Shown piece after piece: positions 49,351-52,566 of a DNA stretch of 52,566 nt (position 1 is the first letter of the stretch; each line of letters opens with the position of its first letter). Source of the DNA: Microbacterium sp. MYb66 (GTDB lineage: Bacteria; Actinomycetota; Actinomycetes; Actinomycetales; Microbacteriaceae); the NCBI RefSeq assembly GCF_002979435.1, contig NZ_PCOV01000014.1, positions 1 through 52,566 on the forward strand, read 5' to 3'. The position numbers and the translations under genes were made by a program. The notes under the pieces are model-generated. The model was given only the letters and a program-made list of their open reading frames with translations, was not told where the DNA came from and did no database searches.

Positions 49351-50289
49351 TCAGCCGAGGCCGAGCCGGAGGATGAAGAGTCCCGGATACACGGCGAAGA
49401 GCACCGAGAGCGGGAGGATGAGGAAGACGAGCGGGAGGAGCATGAGGATCTCCTTGCGCCCCGCCTGTTCGATGAGGACGCGCTTCGCGTCTTCTCGTGC
49501 GTCCCCCGCCTGCGCATGCAGGACCGCAGCCAGCGGGGCGCCGTGCTCGAGGGCGGCGACAACCTGGTCGACCGCACGCGACAAGCCGGGCAGCTGGAGA
49601 CGGCCGGCCATCTCGCCCAGCGCATCGGCGAGCGGCGATCCGGTCCCCACCGCGAGGACCACCCGACGGAGTTCGACGGTGAGCTCACCTGAGCCGATGG
49701 CAGCTACCCGACGCAGGGAATCGAGAAACCCTTCGCCGGCGGACAGGCAGAGTGCCAGGAACTCGAGAGTCGTCGGAAGCTCGTCCGTGAGACGGACGCG
49801 TCGCGCCTTCGCGCGCGCCGAGAGCTGCATGTCATAGGCCGCGGCGGCGACGGCACCGCAGAGCAAGGGCATCACCGCGGTCGGCACGGACAGTCGGCCG
49901 GTCAAGGCGAGCACGGTCAGCGCGATCGCCCCCGCTCCTATCCCGACGAGTCCCCATCCGAGCTGGCGACCGCGAAACGACCCGGGGTCCGTCCCCACAC
50001 CGGCCTGGGCGAGGCGCTGGCGGAGTGACTCATCCCCGCCCAGCATCCGCTCGAATCCGCTCCGGACGCCGCGCCACAGCGTGCGGCCAGTCGCCGGAAG
50101 CACCCCGGCTGCGGGAAGGACACCGCGGGGAAGGCTCTCATCGGCCACGACATCCCGCACGTAGGGACCGATGCGCACGGTGAGAGACACTGCCCGCCAA
50201 CGCGGAAGCGTCGAGAGGATGGCCAAGGTCCCGGCAGCGAAGCCACCGCCGATGAGCACAGCCGTTGCCACGGCGGAGAGCGCGTTCAC
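49351..50289 (-). CDS. tadC: TadC-like type II secretion F-domain protein
   Basis: 312 aa. Three to four membrane spans; the F domain reads ELPTTLEFLALCLSAGEGFLDSLRRVA ... PLADALGEMAGRLQLPGLSRAVDQVVAALEHGAPLAAVLHAQAGDAR. Inner-membrane platform of the pilus machine. GTG 50289 overlaps the tadB stop (GTGA). Confidence 0.88.
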   Translation of the reverse strand: MNALSAVATAVLIGGGFAAGTLAILSTLPRWRAVSLTVRIGPYVRDVVADESLPRGVLPAAGVLPATGRTLWRGVRSGFERMLGGDESLRQRLAQAGVGTDPGSFRGRQLGWGLVGIGAGAIALTVLALTGRLSVPTAVMPLLCGAVAAAAYDMQLSARAKARRVRLTDELPTTLEFLALCLSAGEGFLDSLRRVAAIGSGELTVELRRVVLAVGTGSPLADALGEMAGRLQLPGLSRAVDQVVAALEHGAPLAAVLHAQAGDAREDAKRVLIEQAGRKEILMLLPLVFLILPLSVLFAVYPGLFILRLGLG

Positions 50290-51143
50290 CCGAACCACCG
50301 TCGGGGCTCGGGAAGCCGACCGATGCGGACCATGATGTCGAAGGCGAGGACCGACACCGCAGCGCCCAGGCAGATCACGAGCACGCCCTCTGCAGTGCCG
50401 TACGCCTCCGCGCCCTCCGGTCGCATCACGAGCAGGCCGAGGATGATCCACGGAGCGATCGCACCCAGAACAGCAGCCCCGCGGATCCATGACTGCCGCG
50501 CCTCGACCTCTCCCCGCAGCGCCGCATCCGCTCGCACCGAGCTCGACAGCGCGCGAAGCACGCTGATCAGCTCCGTCCCACCGACCTGACGCGCCATCCG
50601 AAGCGTCTCGGCGATTCGATCGCCGATGGGATCCGCCAGAGCAGACTTGAGCCGATCGAGGCTCGCCTCGAACCGACCGCTGGCCCGGAGATCTCTCGCG
50701 AACACGACGAAAGCCGGCCTCAGCGCCGCCGGAGCGGACTCCGCCAGGCTCGCCACCGCGTCGGGGAGCGAGAGCCCGACCCGGATCGATGCGATCAGCA
50801 GATCGCACACGTCGGGCCAGAGCTGACGCCGTGACCGCCGCAGCCGAAGTCGCCGTCCCCGCAGGAACACGACAGGAGCCACCGCGCCCGCCGCACCCGC
50901 CAGCACCGCGAGCGCCCAGAGCCCCGTCACGAGCCAGACTGTCGATGCCGCGACCGATCCGACCGCGAAGATCACGGCTGCGACCGTGCGTTGCGAGAGG
51001 CCGGCGAGCCCCGCCTCATCGATCAGTCGGAGCAGTCGCCCCTGCTTCGCCGTCGGCGCCGGATCCGCCCTCAGCGGCCACATCCACGGCGACAGGCACA
51101 GCAGGACGCCCGCCGCGAGGACGGCGCCGATGAAGACGGTCAC
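50286..51143 (-). CDS. tadB: TadB-like type II secretion F-domain protein
   Basis: 285 aa. N-terminal spans about 1-20, 55-75 and 77-97; F domain LWPDVCDLLIASIRVGLSLPDAVASLAESAP ... GDRIAETLRMARQVGGTELISVLRALSSSVRAD; two C-terminal spans. Pairs with TadC as the membrane platform. GTG start overlapping the tadA stop by 4 bp. Confidence 0.88.
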   Translation of the reverse strand: MTVFIGAVLAAGVLLCLSPWMWPLRADPAPTAKQGRLLRLIDEAGLAGLSQRTVAAVIFAVGSVAASTVWLVTGLWALAVLAGAAGAVAPVVFLRGRRLRLRRSRRQLWPDVCDLLIASIRVGLSLPDAVASLAESAPAALRPAFVVFARDLRASGRFEASLDRLKSALADPIGDRIAETLRMARQVGGTELISVLRALSSSVRADAALRGEVEARQSWIRGAAVLGAIAPWIILGLLVMRPEGAEAYGTAEGVLVICLGAAVSVLAFDIMVRIGRLPEPRRWFG

Positions 51144-52336
51144 GAGACGACCTCGACGCGGCGACGATCTCGCCGTTCGATGCCCCTCGCGTCGACGGAC
51201 GACGAGCTCGCGACGTAAACGGGCCTGGTGCGGATGCGCCCTTCCTCGACGTCACCGGTGGGCGCGATGATCTCCTGCACCCTCCTCTGGCCGGTGCGGT
51301 CGCGGACGCAATGCACGACCATATGGACCGATGCGGCGAGCGCGGGCGCGATGAAGGTGCGGTCGATGTTCCGCCCGGCCAGAAGGGGAAGGATGCTCAG
51401 CTTCTCGAGTGCCTCGGTCGCAGAGTTCGCGTGGACGGTGCACGCTCCCGGAACGCCGGTGTTGAGAGCGAGAACCAGGTCGAGCGCCTCGGCGTCGCGT
51501 ACCTCGCCGACCACCAGACGGTCGGGGCGCATTCGCAGTGCTTCCTTCACCAGCCGACGCAGGGTGATCTCCCCCGTCCCCTCGAGACTGGCCTGGCGCC
51601 CCTGCAACGCCACCAGGTCGGGGCCGTCGACGGCCAACTCGAAGGTCTCCTCCACCGTGACGATGCGCTGTGAATCGGAGCATGAGGCGAGAAGCGCGCC
51701 GAGCATCGTCGTCTTGCCCGCATGCGTCGCCCCGGAGACGATCACGCTGCGGCCGTCCCTCATGGCGTCGCGCAGCATCTCCGCGGTCGCCGCCGGCAGC
51801 ATGCCCTGCCCGCTCAGTGCCTCGAGCGACCGGTACTTCGGAAGGAATTTGCGGATGTTGACGGCCCAGGATCCCCGAACCACGTCGGCGATCGCGACGT
51901 GCAGACGCGAACCATCGGGCAGGGAGGCATCGACGAAGGGTTGGCTGATGTCGACACGTCTTCCCGTGGACTGGAGCATGCGTTCGACGAGATCGCGCAC
52001 CGAGGTCTCGTCGAGGCGGAGACCCGTTCGTTCCGCCACCCCTTCTCGTGCCACGTGCACGTGTCCGGTTCCATTCAGCCAGATCTCCTCGACCTCCGGG
52101 TCGTCCAGCAACGGCTGGAGCTGACCGAATCCGCTGAGCGAGGCCAGTACCTCCCGCACGCACGCCCCTTCGTCCTCGATCAGGGCATCGCCGCGCGCGA
52201 GAGCGAGATCGTCGTGGCGGCGCACCTCGGAGTGCGTGATCCTCCAGGCGGCATCCGGATCGATCGACGGGTCGATGCCTTCGGCGCGCAGACGCGTGCG
52301 TACGCGCTCGGCGACCAGGGCAGACGGATGACTCAC
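51140..52336 (-). CDS. tadA: TadA/CpaF-family secretion ATPase
   Basis: 398 aa. Walker A ATHAGKTTM (the usual GGTGSGKT is replaced by GATHAGKT, still fitting GxxxxGKT), Walker B RLVVGEVRDAEALDLVLALNTG and His-box CTVHANSATEA. The N-terminal domain (VREVLASLSGFGQLQPLLDDPEVEEIWLNG) is typical. Powers Flp pilus assembly. GTG 52336. First of seven overlapping genes; the Ssd/TadZ-like gene that precedes it in mycobacteria is not present upstream within the window. Confidence 0.92.
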   Translation of the reverse strand: MSHPSALVAERVRTRLRAEGIDPSIDPDAAWRITHSEVRRHDDLALARGDALIEDEGACVREVLASLSGFGQLQPLLDDPEVEEIWLNGTGHVHVAREGVAERTGLRLDETSVRDLVERMLQSTGRRVDISQPFVDASLPDGSRLHVAIADVVRGSWAVNIRKFLPKYRSLEALSGQGMLPAATAEMLRDAMRDGRSVIVSGATHAGKTTMLGALLASCSDSQRIVTVEETFELAVDGPDLVALQGRQASLEGTGEITLRRLVKEALRMRPDRLVVGEVRDAEALDLVLALNTGVPGACTVHANSATEALEKLSILPLLAGRNIDRTFIAPALAASVHMVVHCVRDRTGQRRVQEIIAPTGDVEEGRIRTRPVYVASSSSVDARGIERRDRRRVEVVS

Positions 52337-52536
52337 TCCGGCATCCTCGCAACTATCCGCGCGGTGCCTCCGAAGTTATCCACAGCCGCCTGCGCCGCCG
52401 GTTCGGAAGAGGCAGACCACCCGCCATCCCCTGGCATCGCGGCACCACATCCGTCGGCGAAGCGCAAGGGTGAAGACGTCGGACCCGCTTCCTGCTGGAC
52501 TGCGGTAACCATCCCGACACCACGAAGGAAACTGAG
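52337..52536. promoter_or_regulatory. Divergent region upstream of tadA
   Basis: 200 bp between tadA and the gene starting at the right edge. It holds one exact DnaA-box consensus, TTATCCACA (52376-52384), and AAGGA 7-8 nt before the plus-strand ATG. No clear promoter for tadA is visible. Confidence 0.4.
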
Positions 52537-52566
52537 ATGACCGACACCTCCCCGTCAGCGTCGACC
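52537..52566 (+). CDS. Start of a gene cut by the window edge
   Basis: ATG 52537 preceded by AAGGA at a good distance, reading MTDTSPSAST to the end of the window. Ten codons are too few to name the product. Confidence 0.55.
   Translation, partial: MTDTSPSAST

Noticed and set aside
52337..52400. Replication origin near the DnaA box
   Set aside because: Only one box, no AT-rich unwinding region, and no dnaA, dnaN or recF nearby.

Overview
The window is high-GC actinobacterial chromosome and most resembles Microbacterium or a close relative in Microbacteriaceae. I base this on the actinobacterial gene order (infC-rpmI-rplT-tsnR, pheST, argCJBDFH and tyrS in one neighbourhood; prfB near ftsEX-smpB), the PriA-type HisA, the ThiE-ThiD-TenA fusion, the DUF4244-containing Tad cluster, and the many starts that look leaderless. 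I see no insertion sequence, prophage, tRNA or CRISPR array. Genus is inferred from recall of protein families, not from a search.

Layout. 1-310: promoter region of an rRNA operon that runs off the left edge (minus strand), with three tandem promoters. 413-7422: a CoA-transferase, a DUF4184 membrane protein, tyrS, an aldo/keto reductase divergent from its MerR-type regulator, a SatD-HTH/membrane protein pair and a DUF1349 protein. 7488-14395: the arginine operon argC-J-B-D-F-H with overlapping genes, preceded by a 26-codon Arg-rich leader ORF with its own promoter. 14405-17479: thiM and a three-domain thiE-thiD-tenA gene under a TPP riboswitch. 17491-22847: epimerase, DUF402 protein, pheT and pheS. 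22905-26238: glutamate-type ABC importer gluABCD. 26531-29541: a response regulator, histidine kinase and TAXI lipoprotein operon. 29577-31790: rRNA methyltransferase, rplT, rpmI, infC. 32046-36446: DUF1844, sseB and the histidine genes hisC-hisB-hisH-priA. 36493-37837: an SOS pair, LysM protein divergent from lexA. 37903-45901: S9 peptidase, smpB, ftsX, ftsE, two DUF2510 paralogues, prfB. 45984-47839: MFS transporter and NUDIX hydrolase. 47853-52336: a seven-gene Tad/Flp pilus operon. 52537-52566: first codons of a further gene.

How it works together. Amino-acid supply (Arg, His, glutamate uptake), translation (TyrS, PheST, IF3, L35, L20, RF2, SmpB) and thiamine synthesis/salvage dominate. 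Visible control elements are a TPP riboswitch, a MerR-type palindrome, an SOS-type divergent promoter, an AUC start for infC, and a candidate ribosome-mediated attenuation leader for the arg operon. About a dozen genes share a TANNNT hexamer placed 6-7 nt before the start codon, the signature of leaderless transcription.

Most noteworthy for follow-up: the Arg-rich leader ORF upstream of an arg cluster that lacks argR; the SatD protein, whose N-terminal half reads like a degenerate class III nucleotide cyclase joined to an HTH; a TAXI binding protein tied to a two-component system without a transporter; and an FtsE with a repeat-bearing tail of about 140 residues.
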